Source: Gentiana macrophylla | Lineage: Eukaryota; Streptophyta; Magnoliopsida; Gentianales; Gentianaceae | Reading direction: 5' to 3' | Assembly: GCA_026214975.1 (NCBI GenBank) | Contig: CM047809.1 | Coordinates: forward strand, 25,842,875 to 25,906,874 | Length of the DNA: 64,000 nt | Part shown: one piece after another, positions 34,637 through 45,354 of the stretch | Layout of the letters: each line of letters opens with the position of its first letter | How positions within the stretch are numbered: the first letter of the stretch is position 1 | The notes under the pieces: model-generated | Databases searched by the model: none | What the model saw: only the letters and a program-made list of their open reading frames with translations | What the model was told of the DNA's origin: nothing | Program-made: the position numbers and the translations under genes

Positions 34637-37080
34637 TTCAGTGTTGGATCGATAATGGCGCAAACACACTCTAGAGAGGGGGGGGGGGGGGTTGAATAGA
34701 GTGTTGACGGATTTATAAACTCTATTTCAAACTTAACACAAGTACTAGAAAATTAAGTGCGGAAGGTCACTTAATAAACTATTCGCTTGTGTTATTGAAA
34801 CCTATGTGATCAAGAGTGTTCAATTATTGTGATCAAAACAAGTATCAAATAACAAGACAGCAAGTTGGAAAGATTTGATCAAATAGAATAAAGATATGTG
34901 ATGAAATTACTATTACACGTTGTAAGAGTTGTTGATTTGATCAAGTGAAATGTTCAGCCTAAAGATTATGACTTGTATACTTTAATACAAGTAAGCCTAC
35001 TTTGCAGAAAGGTTTTAACACAATCTGATAGCAGAGGTTATAGCAACGCTTTTAGAGAACCGTCACTAAAGGTAAACAGATCAGATTTGCAGGCACATGG
35101 AATGTAAATACTTTATTTGAATAGACTGCACAGTGTAAAGGTAATGCTTAGTACAAGGTCAATTCAGATTACAAAGGATACAAAAGAAGTTAGTGCAAGT
35201 TAAAGAATCAAGGACCGGTCCGAATACAAGATGTAAACTGGAAAGACTTTTACAAGAACAGAATACAGATTCAACACATTTAGATTACAATCTTCAGGTT
35301 ACAAAATATATTGATTACACTGCTGAAATATTACACAACTTGCAGAGAGCTTAGATCATAGGATTTCAAAGATGTGAAAGGTGATATATATCAAGGATGA
35401 TACATAAAAATGATCGAGGCGAAGTGAGCAGATAAGCAGGTGGATCTGAAACTTAAGCTCAACCTGATCACCTTACACACCAGAATATATGACTGAAAAA
35501 CACTTGCTACAAAATCAAGGCAGCAGATTCAGCCTATTACAGGCACTACAGATCCGTTCAAAAAATAACAGATAAGGAACACAAAGCATCAGTGCAAATG
35601 CAATGATGCTGATGTGTAGAAAATGCAGTAGAGTGTGTAAGCTTTAGCAATACAAATTAAGAGCAGCACAAGTTAAGATAGAGCACTTAAGATTGAACAA
35701 TGGATTCAGAATGTGCAAACAGGTGCAAAGCACTAATCAACTATTCAATAACAACAAGTTGGTGTGTACACAAAAACAGCAGATTAAAAAGGATAGTGTG
35801 CAGAAAAATGCAAGTGTACAATGTATTTTCAAACACCAGTTTATCAAGGGTATCAAGTATACACAGTCAAGCACAAAGAGCCACATGAGTGGCGCCAAAT
35901 TTCAGCCTTTGAACTCAAGGAGTTTGAGTCAAAACTGAAATTCAGATAAAGGTAACAATTTAGGGATAAGCCCAGATCAACAGTTACTCAAACTCGACAC
36001 TTTTGATCGATCCTTTTCAGCTTGACGTGGTGTGTACAAGGCCACATCGAATTTGAAGAAACCGATGGCGATCTTCCACTTGCATGAACTTCTTTAGAAA
36101 GAGAATTCCACGGATTCAGAAACTGATATTGATGTCCTTTTACACACACTAAGACCAAGACTTGAATCAAGGACAAATCAAAACACAATGGACTCAATTA
36201 AAAACAGGACTAGTTAACTAATCGATACTAAGACACAGATGCAACACAAGCAATACAGGGGCAAAAGCTCAACAACAAAAGGGCAATTGCAGTACATTCG
36301 CACAAGAAAAACCTCAGAATTTCACCTTCACTGATCCTGAAACAGGAGCTATTGGATGGAAATGATCTTCCTTCAATACAGTAGCTTCAGATCAGCCCTC
36401 AAATTGCAGTATCTCACAAGATGCTCAACTTCCTCTCCCACACTCTTAGACTCACACAAAAGAAGGACTTCTTGAAAGAATGAAAATGTCGGATTGCTAT
36501 TGTGTTCAACTAGTACCATCCAAGGTCGATATAAGTGACTCTTTATAGGACTTGGGGGTAAAGAACCTTAAAGCCTTAAGTGTGAAACCAAATTGAACTC
36601 ATTACGAACCGGGTAGATATTCACCGGTTCGAATAAGCACATGTGGTGAGAGAAGATTGCCCTGGCAGAATCAGCGATTGAAGGCTGCAATCTTCAGCAT
36701 TTAATACTATGAATTAGTACCGTATCTTTTCTCAAAGGCCACGAGCTGCTCCTCAATAATCTGTCCAAATCAATTTCACTTAGCATAGTATATGTTCACA
36801 TGGACCGACCGTGTAACAACTGTGATAACATTTTTACATTTACTAAACACTTTTCGAAAACATAGTGTTGGAAAACATATATATACTAAAAGAAAAGTAT
36901 ATACTGTAATCTTAGAAGCAAGTATGTTACCATGAAACATCATGATTTATATTAAAGATTATCATATTGCATTCTACACAAATCAGCTAAAGCAACATGC
37001 AACAGGAATGATATACATAACATATACTATTTTTATAGTACTGATAATTCATGACAGCATGTGAAAACACTATAGGTTTT

Positions 37081-38200
37081 AATTATTACATATAGGAGAA
37101 ATAATAAGTAGGAAACTTCCAAAGAAAAAAACAAGAAGATGTACAGACTGCATATTTCATTTTTTTTTATAGAAAATATTAAAACAAAATATACTCAAAG
37201 CATTACAATCTAAAAATAAAAATAAAAAAAAAACGAAGAAAAGAAAAAGGAAACACAAAACTTCCCTGAATAAAAATCACCGGAAATCACGCCGGAAACT
37301 TTGCTTTGAAGGGACCAGCTGCGCTGAGAATCTTAAAGCACGAATCAGCATCAAATCAAGAGGAAAGGTCGAACCTTTGATACTCAATCTTTTACAATGG
37401 TATAAGACACAAAATCAGGCAGATATCTTAATTCAAATCAGTTTATATAAAACGATGTTAACAAGAAATATGGTAAACTGAAACTTCCCTGAAATAGGCT
37501 AATCCCGAAACGATTCAAGCACAAGAGAAGATTGTAACATCAAAGGTGAAAGCTTGATTGCAGAATCTTCAAGGGTGCCATAAAATCCGCTTCGATTTTG
37601 CACAAGACTGCGTCTTTTCCTTTACCGAAAAACCGGGGTAATTACTTTCCGATTTAATACCTCGTCAAGCCACGTTGACTCCGAATCCTCCAAATCCAGG
37701 GCTTGAAAACTCAAATCAGCCTTCCATAAGTGTTTTACGCACATGGTTGCTTGAGTTGATTCAAGGCAGCAAACAGATCTTTCCTTTTTCGAATTCAGCA
37801 TGAGGTTGATGAGTAGGAAAGAATAGCAATCGTATCTGCTGTTGATTTGCAGAAAATCGGGACCGAGAAGAGGAGTAATTGCAGAGAGGATTTACTAGGA
37901 GCCGTTTCAAAGAACGAGAGAAAAGTGGAGGAGATTACGGAGGGAATAGAAGATTTAGGGTTAGAAAAAGGGGGTAATGGCAAATAATTAAAATGTAGAG
38001 ATAAAGAGTCAAAAGTCTTTTTTTTGATACAAAATAAATAAATGGGACACACTCATTTTTTTAGTTGTAAAAAGGACAAACAATTTCAGACGGATAAAAT
38101 TACCCCTTTTATTAAAGGGACGCGCGCGTATGTATTAAATCTTCCGCTGCTTGAGGTTTGTTTGTTTGTTTGTTTTTTTTTTTTTTTTTTTCAAACAATA
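37081..38200. other. Left part of the insert, no gene recognised
   Basis: AT-rich DNA with a stretch at 37260-37960 of more balanced base composition that could come from a gene's 5' region, but no domain was recognised. An open frame at 37795-38052 (minus) is not supported. A TTTG-rich then poly-T run lies at 38157-38192. Confidence 0.45.
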
Positions 38201-38204
38201 ATAA

Positions 38205-38475
38205 CTTTTGATTTATAACTCCGATCATCGAAATTTTTCACCAAAATTCATGTTATTTTTGCTCTTCAATTTGTGCCCAAATACGATACTCCTTCCGACG
38301 TATATTTTGAAAGAAGAAAAAATATTTGTATTAACCTGAGATGCTTTTTCTTATAAACGATCAGTAACTTTTGATTTAGAACACCGATCATCAAAATTGT
38401 TTCACCAAAGTTCATATTTTTTATCTTCATTTTGAGACCGCGTTTGATACCTTTTTGACATAGTATTTGAAAGCC
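38205..38475. repeat. Two-unit tandem duplication, unit about 155 bp
   Basis: Both units contain TAACTTTTGATTTA, CCGATCATC, TTTCACCAAA and TATTTTGAAAG (or TAGTATTTGAAAG) in the same order, starting near 38205 and 38365. Confidence 0.7.
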
Positions 38476-38564
38476 GAATTTAATCGCAGACATTTACATG
38501 TCGATGCTTGATATGATGTCGATGATCGATGTCGATAGTTATTCACTTGAATTAAGTCTAAAAG

Positions 38565-38675
38565 TACATCGACTAAAAGGCAATACATAGAAGATCAATA
38601 CAACGGACTATAGATTTAGTACAATAGGTACATCAGTTAAAAGGTAATACATAGAAGATCAATACAAGTCTAAAA
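38565..38675. repeat. Two-unit tandem duplication, unit about 60 bp
   Basis: GTACATCGACTAAAAGGCAA and GTACATCAGTTAAAAGGTAA are each followed by TACATAGAAGATCAATACAA. Confidence 0.8.
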
Positions 38676-38894
38676 CAAATCTGAACTATCACCAAATTAT
38701 AAGAAGGATATTCAAGCTCAAAGAACTAAATTATCATGCCCGAATTCACAAGGTGATGAATTACAAGTTCAATAAGCTTTATGAACTAGCTATCTATTCA
38801 TTACATGATGATACAATGTAGATCAAAACCTCAAAGATACCAAGGCACATAGTAAGCTATGAACTAGGCATATCTATTGCATTAAGGTACACTG

Positions 38895-39003
38895 ATATCA
38901 GCCGATGTCGGTATCAATGATGATCGATGTCGATGTCAGCGATGTCAGCGATGTCGATGTCAGCGATGCAGCGATGTCGATGTCGCCAGATGTCAGATGT
39001 CGT
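38895..39003. repeat. GATGTC-type simple sequence array
   Basis: Short units of GATGTCGATGTCAGC type and variants. A looser version occurs at 38500-38545 and 39560-39610. Confidence 0.8.
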
Positions 39004-39005
39004 GC

Positions 39006-39258
39006 TCAAAATGACTCTCCTTTCGATTTTTTGTTCCAAGGTCTATGTCCCCCAAGTCCTTGATATGAACTGAATGTCTTCTTACAGTTCAAGCACTCAT
39101 ATTTACTTCTTTTCGGAGCATGTTTCGATACTACTTTTTCTTTAGGATCATTTCTTTTAGGCCTCTTCTTGTTCTTGTGTTCAATCACATTAGGCCACTT
39201 GTTCTTGGCTTCATAAACAGCCGTATTCTTGAAAAATCCTTCAAAAGACGTATCCGAT
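39006..39258 (-). pseudogene. C2H2 zinc-finger protein fragment (captured)
   Basis: On the minus strand a basic region (KNKKRPKRNDPKEK) precedes a plant-type finger, YECLNCKKTFSSYQGLGGHR. The two cysteines, the Phe and the QxLGGH block typical of plant C2H2 transcription factors are present. The second zinc-binding His is replaced: HRPWN where HRxxH is expected. It ends in a stop after KGESF. The upstream frame stays open to about 39258 (FEGFFKNTAVYEAKNKWP). No start or partner domains, so it is a fragment. Confidence 0.75.
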
Positions 39259-39624
39259 TCTCCTTTTTCAACACATCACAAACATAATCAGAGACGCAAA
39301 ATATGTCCATAATAGCACCATAAAAAATCAAGTAGTTTTTCCTTTATCAACTCTCCCCACACCTAGACAATCTTTTTCCCAAACCATTCATCATGGGATT
39401 CAAAAGCTTTCACTTGCCGTTTGTTACCATTCATTACCTTGATTACTTGACTTCATTGATTTTATGTTGTTTCTTTGTTGCGGGATATACAAGTTTTTTC
39501 GAGTTCTTTGACCCTTTTCGTTTACAACTCGGTATGACAAATTGTCCCTTAAGTATAATGATGACGATGACGATATCCATAACAAGATCGATGTCGATGC
39601 TGATGTCGATCAATAAACAGCATC

Positions 39625-39735
39625 AGGCTCATTTAAGGCTTAATTCAAGTGATTACTTCAAGGCACACATATTTGGCTCATATAAGTCTCATTTAAGGCA
39701 TAATTCAAGTGACTACTTCAAGGCACATTATGAGT
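39625..39735. repeat. Two-unit tandem duplication, unit about 60 bp
   Basis: TCATTTAAGGCTTAATTCAA and TCATTTAAGGCATAATTCAA, each followed by GTGA(T/C)TACTTCAAGGCACA. Confidence 0.8.
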
Positions 39736-40197
39736 ATAAATATACTTACATTGGTGCCTACTTGAAATCTCAGCAGCTTCATCATCATCAAGAATTGCAG
39801 CAAAGCCATTAATATGCCTTGTGTAGGAGTAAAAGATTGAACCTTTGGCCTTCAGTTTGCTTGTAGAGAATTTCAAAACATGTCCATAGTTTTAGCCCAT
39901 GTCAACTTCAAACATGAAATTACAAACAAACAAACAATTTTTTTTCAAATTGTTCATACTGGGATTTATTACCTTTCTAAGAATGATCCAAGAATTCATA
40001 ATAGGATTCTATTCTTGAATCATAATGAACCGATGATAACTCATTTGCATCGAACGAGCCCCCATATACACCACACATATGACTACAAATAATATTAAAC
40101 AAAAATAGTTTCAAATTAAACTCTGTTTCAAATTAAAATAAACAAATATTCCAAAAGATTATTATGTGACATTGGTATTAGACAGGGCCCAAAAATT

Positions 40198-40233
40198 AGT
40201 GGACTATAAACAAATATTAGTTTATAGTCCACT
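40198..40233. repeat. Perfect palindrome, 14-bp arms with 8-nt loop
   Basis: AGTGGACTATAAAC, AAATATTA, GTTTATAGTCCACT. The right arm is also part of the inverted repeat that pairs with 41316-41334. Confidence 0.9.
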
Positions 40234-40434
40234 TATGTTCCTTAACATATACCTATGTATGCATTTTCCGAAATCGAGCGCGGATAAATGTGTACATGCA
40301 GATAACACACTGACTAATAGACTCTCTTCAGCTCTACACAAACTTTCATTATACATCACAGCAAAAAGTTGCAGACATTCTTTCCGCATTCCCATGTTTA
40401 CATACTCTGGACCATCTTCCCATGGTGTTCTCAT
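40222..40434 (-). pseudogene. Pentatricopeptide repeat (PPR) protein fragment (captured)
   Basis: The minus strand encodes a stretch with SLLVSVLSACTHLSALDFGK followed by CIHRYMLRN. This is the helix-turn pattern of PLS-type PPR proteins, RNA-binding proteins of mitochondria and plastids. The preceding part, MRKECLQLFAVMYNESLC, fits the helix before. About 70 residues of what is normally a protein of 500 or more. It overlaps the left inverted repeat. Confidence 0.75.
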
Positions 40435-40741
40435 TTGCCCAACACCATGCCTACAAAAACCATACCAATAACATATATTATCAAACTTTAGACTATATAA
40501 AAAAAGACAGTAAATTCATTTATTTCAAGATGATTACCAATGCAGAGTGACATTATAACGGGCTCTGTTTAGGACAACGATAACAAGGGAATCGCCGTTC
40601 GAACCGTGAGAGTGGGCCCGGAAACTTGTTGTTTCTTTGTAATTATGCTATAGTTTTGCACAACCTCTTCACTTTGGTTTTGCTTCCACCTGTTGACAAT
40701 GAAACAATTCACCGAGTTTAGGTGAATATTAGAATCACCAA

Positions 40742-41180
40742 CTAAAATGGTTGAGAAAACAAATGGCATTAGTAAGCCAAGAACCTATACTCTTTGCTAC
40801 ATCCATTAAAGATAATATCCTATTCGGAAAAGGCGTAGCTACAGAAGAAGAGATTGTTTTAGCAGCTAAAGCAGCAAATGCCCACGATTTTATAACACGA
40901 TTACCAAACGGGTACACTTTCAACCCATACATACATACATATGAGTTGTTCATTTCAGGTAGGGGAGCTAGGAGCACAAATGTCTGGAGGGCAAAAACAA
41001 AGGATATCAATAGCAGGAGCATTACTAACAAATCCCAAGATTTTGCTTTTAGATGAAGCCACGAGCACGTTAGATTCACATTACCTCGTACAAAGAAATG
41101 TCTCTCCGGCGGCGGAGATGCCGAATCGCCGCCGCCTCGCTCAATTACAGAAAATGAGGCTATTGAAACAGGTCCATTGA
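40742..41180 (+). pseudogene. ABCB-type transporter nucleotide-binding domain fragment (captured, intron retained)
   Basis: The first part, from 40742, has [20 protein letters not shown], the Q-loop region of plant ABCB (MDR-type) exporters, through [12 protein letters not shown]. After about 40 bp of non-matching sequence ending in the splice acceptor TTCATTTCAG, the second part reads [20 protein letters not shown] (signature motif, Gly where ABCBs usually have Arg) and [14 protein letters not shown] (Walker B and D-loop). A non-ABC tail follows. Walker A and the membrane domains are missing. The intron remnant shows capture from genomic DNA. Confidence 0.85.
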
Positions 41181-41709
41181 AGACCAAGCTTGGAAGAGTT
41201 TCACGTGTGTGTTTGACAGTTGTATCAAATAGGGGTATATTCGTCCGGTGAAATTTATTTGTCCTTAATGCAATTAAAAAATTGAAGATGGATTAACACT
41301 TAATTAAAGGGGAAAAAGTGGACTATAAACTAATTTTTCCTAAAATGTATACACGGGTGGATACATGACAAGATAGTTAAAATGATAGTGGATTAGGTTA
41401 GGCAGGTCCAATGACATTTTAAATAATTAAAATGTCATACAAAATAAATATGTATACATTTAGGTACCTGCAAAACCAAGATAAAAAACAAGGATGCCAT
41501 AAGATGTAAGTCAAAGACTTCATGGCTATGTTAGTGTGACATACAATGATATAAATATATACGTAATAGTCACACAATCAAGCAGATATTATCATGATAT
41601 TAAATATAATTCAAATCACTAAAATATTTATATAAAAGCTTTAAATCACGGGAGACGTTATTTTTGAAAATTAATCAACATAACTTATACTACCACAAAA
41701 TACTCAACA

Positions 41710-41722
41710 TTCTCCCCATTTG
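41710..41722 (-). promoter_or_regulatory. Polypurine tract of element C
   Basis: Minus strand CAAATGGGGAGAA abuts TGTTGAGTAT, the start of the 3' LTR. Confidence 0.75.
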
Positions 41723-42125
41723 ATTTATTTTCAAAATTACTACTTTAAAGCTTTTATTAAGGGACGTTTTAAAATATGGAGAATTGCACTCTCCCTAAAT
41801 ATAAGCTCCCCTTTAAATAGAGCTTTTTAAAAAAAAGAATGAACTCTCGTTTAAAAGTTTTAATACTACTCTATTTCCCTTAGTTTGAAAATTAATCAAA
41901 TAAGAAATTAATGAAACTCGGTAGCGAGATATATCACAAAATACTCATAAAATTTAGTTTGACACAAAATACTCATATAAATCTCCTAAAAAGATACTCA
42001 TGTAAATAAATACTTCCCTATCAATGATACCAATGATTATCATTATGTCATTGAGAGCTTGTATCAATGAAATATTCTTTTTAAGCTCAAGGACCTACAA
42101 CAAAAGAAAAAGACAATGGTACCAT

Positions 42126-43293
42126 TTATACTTCGGGTCCTTGAGGGTTAGGTTGAACTTTCTTAGGAACCCAAACTTTCCTAACTTTAGGTTTATGTGC
42201 AGTCTTTCTAACCCATACGGGTCTAGTTGACTGACCATAAAATCCGTAGTCGGGATAGTATGAGTAAGACGAGTCAAAAGAATATGGATCATGGTATGAA
42301 TGATGATGAAAAGCATGATCATGATATGATTGCCAAAAGTGTGGTTTGGAAAATTATGGTGTGTGGATGTTTTGCCTATAAGTGTAATTAGTTGTTTGAT
42401 AGATCCTAGGATCATGATATCTATATGAATTATCATTGTGAGCATGATATCTATATGACGGTGTATGTACATTCCTATAGGCATGGTTTCTAGGTGATTC
42501 AGATTGATAAGAGTAGTTCTTTGGAGTGTAGTTCCTAGAACCTCTCCCATCATACTGATATGCATGATGCTTCCTTATAGCATTATTTCTAATGTTTGAA
42601 GTATGCTGTGAGGTGTGTGTTTTTGAAGATGATGCATACTTAGGTGTGCGTTTATGTGCAACATTTTGTGCCGGTGATGCCTGTTCAAATGCTATGGGTC
42701 GCGGCACAAAAGTTTCCTTTAGAGACTCGGGTTTAGTGCCTACAGACTCATTCAATGATCCTTCCTTAGAAGTATCAAGAATGTGTTCAGTGTGACCCGA
42801 GGATTCTTTAGGAGATGAGAGAGAAGATTCCAATATATTATGATTGTTCTCAAGCTGTTGAATAGCTTATGGTAATTTATCTCTCTCACGTCTTAAAGAC
42901 TCCAATTCAGCCTCATATTTAGATACCTTTTGTTTCAAATCAACTTCGAGAGATTTAACTTTTAACTCGAGTTGATTTGTGGTGCTCGTTAAAGAACATA
43001 TGAGATTGTCTTTCTCAACTATATCCTTTTTAAGACCCTTATTATTTTTAGATAGATTCTCACATCTATTCTGAAAATTCAGCAACTTCAATGGGATCAG
43101 GTGGTGACTCAGATTCTAAGGCGTAGCTTGATTCTGAATTAGACTCAGAACATTGTGATTGGTTGTCAGAATGCTCAGAATTTGGTTGTGATTCATTTCC
43201 CGAACGTTCTTCAATTTTAGCTCCAAGAGCCAGCTCATGCATAGGCTTATTAGATGAGGATTTAGATCGAGCCACACGATTTCTACGACCCAT
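42126..43293 (-). pseudogene. Gag-like ORF of element C, broken
   Basis: Starts MGRRNRVARSKSS at 43293. A Ser/Glu-rich acidic stretch, a coiled-coil-like segment (CENLSKNNKGLKKDIVEKDN through LRRERDKLP), a Ser/Thr-rich stretch, then a Tyr/His/Asn-rich region (RYHDPRIYQ) and a basic C-terminus (HKPKVRKVWVPKKV) before a stop at 42126-42128. The style resembles the C-terminal half of Sirevirus Gag, and no CCHC knuckle is seen. One frameshift lies near 43080, and single TAA codons interrupt it at about 42865 and 42354. It cannot make a complete protein now. Confidence 0.65.
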
Positions 43294-44592
43294 TTTGCGG
43301 TTCAGATGACAAGCTTAATAATTTCTGCAAAATGTCAATCTCAAAAGACCAAGTATATTATATCACAAAAAAGTGGTTTATATCAATTAAATATGACAAG
43401 GAGAGACAGTTTGAATATAATTCACAAGAAAAGATCTCAAATAACAACACTTAAGAAATAATATGTGAAGCACAAATTTGGCAAATAGAACAGTTAAGCA
43501 CTTAAAAAATTAATCAAATGAGATATTCAGCAAATCAAATAAATAATCTGATTTATTAAAAAGTTTGCAAGCTTGATTTCAATTAACCAAGACTTATAGT
43601 GACGTTTAGACAAACGTTGCAAATAGGTTCTAAAAGCATATCAGATCATAAAACAAGTACTAAGAATATCAAAGGCACTCAATCAATGGTGCAGAAGCAA
43701 CCTTTTAAATCCGTCAAGATGTATAGAGAAAGGTATTCAATATAATCCCTTAAGATAAAGCAGTCTCATTTTAGATACAAAGCTTAAAACTTATGCATGA
43801 TACTATTTCCAAAATTATCAGGATAAATCAAGTCCAAGAAAAACAACCAAAAATAGATCACCAAAGTTTATACAGCAGATGAACAGATCAAGGCTAGGCT
43901 GAAACTTTCAGGTAACTATTTAGAAATGAGAATCTAAATCAAAAGACTCGATTATCAAGACTGATGGTTAGTCTTAAGACAACTGTTTCAACAAAACAGC
44001 AACAAGGCCTATTCTAGCCTGTTACAAGATTTTCAGCTGATCTAAAGCAACTAAACAAAGAGCCTATTACACAGGTAACAACAAGGGTGCAAAAGCAGCA
44101 GGTTCAAGCAAGTATTTTGAGCAGATTTTGAACACCACAGATTGCACAAGGTGTAGCACAAGATCATAGGACAGCTGGTGCAATATGCAACAGATTCAGC
44201 AACATCACAACTAAACACTCTAGCAAGGTTCTACAAACAGACTGGATCCATTTGGATCCAACTTAATATTTTATTCACCCACTATCTTATTTACTATTAT
44301 TTTATTAATTTTATTATTTTATTAATATTTCTCTCACCAATCATTTCACCATCAACAAATAAAATAATATTAATCAATTCATTTTATTCACCATCTACAC
44401 TATTCAACCATTACTTTATCAATATAATATTTCATTAAAATTTCTCTCACCAATCATTTCTTCATCAACACAAATTTTAATACAACTTTTCAACCTTATA
44501 ATCATTACTTTACATTATTTTATTTTATTTTCTCTCTCATGACTCAATCCAACCCCAATTCAACCCGAAACCAAACAGGGCTAGGTGACCAA
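43294..44592 (-). other. Leader region of element C
   Basis: 1.3 kb between PBS and gag without coding content. It contains the AT-rich repeat at about 44245-44575. Confidence 0.55.
44245..44575. repeat. AT-rich insert, possible MITE
   Basis: Strongly AT-rich block with repeated ATTTCTCTCACCAATCATTT (twice). It is bordered by ACAAACAGACTGG on the left and CCAAACAGGG on the right. The composition breaks sharply from the flanks. No clean inverted ends were found, so the class is open. Confidence 0.4.
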
Positions 44593-44604
44593 GCTCTGAT
44601 ACCA
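44593..44604 (-). promoter_or_regulatory. Primer binding site of element C
   Basis: TGGTATCAGAGC on the minus strand, two bases from the LTR end, complementary to initiator tRNA-Met. Confidence 0.85.
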
Positions 44605-45354
44605 ATTGTTGGATCGATAATGGCGCAAACACACTCTAGAGGGGGGGGGGGGGGTGAATAGAGTGTTGACGGATTTATAAACTCTTTTTCGAACTTAACA
44701 CAAGTACTAGAAAATTAAGTGCGGAAGCTCACTTAATAAACTATTCGCTTGTGTTATTGAAACCTATGTGATCAAGAGTGTTTAATTATTATGATCAAAA
44801 CAAGTATCAAATAACAAGACAGCAAGTTGGAAAGATTTGATCAAATAGAATAAAGATATGTGATGAAATTACTATTACACGTTGTAAGAGTTTTTGATTT
44901 GATCAAGTGAAATGTTCAGCCTAAATATTATGACTTGTATACTTTAATACAATTAAGACTACTATGCAGAAAGGTTTTAACACAATCTGATAGCAGAGGT
45001 TATAGAAACGCTTTTAGAGAACCGTCACTAAAGGTAAATAGATCAGATTTGCAGGCACATGGAATGTAAATACTTTATTTGAATAGATTGCACAGAGTGT
45101 AAAGGTAATGCTTAGTACAAGGTCAATTCAGATTACAAAGGATACAAAAGAGGTTAGTGCAAGTTAAAGAATCAAGGACCGGTCCGAATACAAAATGTAA
45201 ACTAGAAAGACTTTTACAAGAACAGAATACAGATTCAACACATTTAGATTACAATCTTCAGGTTACAAAATATATTGATTACACTGTTGAAATATTACAC
45301 AACTTGCAGAGAGCTTAGATCATAGGATTTCAGCACAGTGTGAAGGCTGATATA

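Larger units (their letters stand above)
40216..41334. mobile_element. Candidate Pack-type TIR element carrying two gene fragments
   Basis: Left end ATTAGTTTATAGTCCACTT (40216-40234) and right end AAGTGGACTATAAACTAAT (41316-41334) are perfect 19-bp reverse complements. They bound 1119 bp that hold the PPR and ABCB pieces and no transposase. The sequence AAAAATTAGT at 40191 and ACTAATTTTT at 41329-41338 suggests the true ends may be slightly further out. No clear target duplication was found. Confidence 0.6.
37071..41350. mobile_element. 4.3-kb insert of captured gene fragments in element C LTR
   Basis: Absent from the partner LTR, whose empty site is at about 57897. It contains a C2H2 zinc-finger fragment, a PPR fragment, an ABCB transporter fragment, GATGTC-type simple repeats and several local duplications. 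No retroelement genes. The junction bases (AAAACAC on the left, ACACGGG on the right) allow only a 2-4 bp duplication, so the mechanism is not decided. It may be composite. Confidence 0.7.
34642..41709 (-). repeat. 3' LTR of element C, containing the 4.3-kb gene-fragment insert
   Basis: 34642-37070 and 41351-41709 align with the other LTR of C. 37071-41350 has no counterpart there. Net LTR about 2.8 kb. In minus sense it has TATAAAGAG (rc of 36539-36547) and a poly-C run (rc of the G run at 34678-34691) close to its end. Confidence 0.85.

Noticed and set aside
37061..37090. CACTA-like start 'CACTATAGG' at the left end of the insert
   Set aside because: No TAGTG end or 3-bp duplication at 41350. 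A CACTA transposon is not supported.
37795..38052. Hydrophobic open frame on the minus strand
   Set aside because: No family resemblance and low-complexity Ser/Leu/Phe composition. Probably chance.
38895..39003. GATGTC array considered as a CRISPR-like or regulatory array
   Set aside because: Units are very short, irregular and without spacers. A simple-sequence repeat in plant DNA.
40735..41187. Minus-strand frame over the ABCB fragment
   Set aside because: Antisense shadow. The plus strand has the signature and Walker B motifs.
37071..41350. Helitron origin of the gene-fragment insert
   Set aside because: No TC start, CTRR end or 3' hairpin was found at the junctions, and the site is not an A/T insertion.
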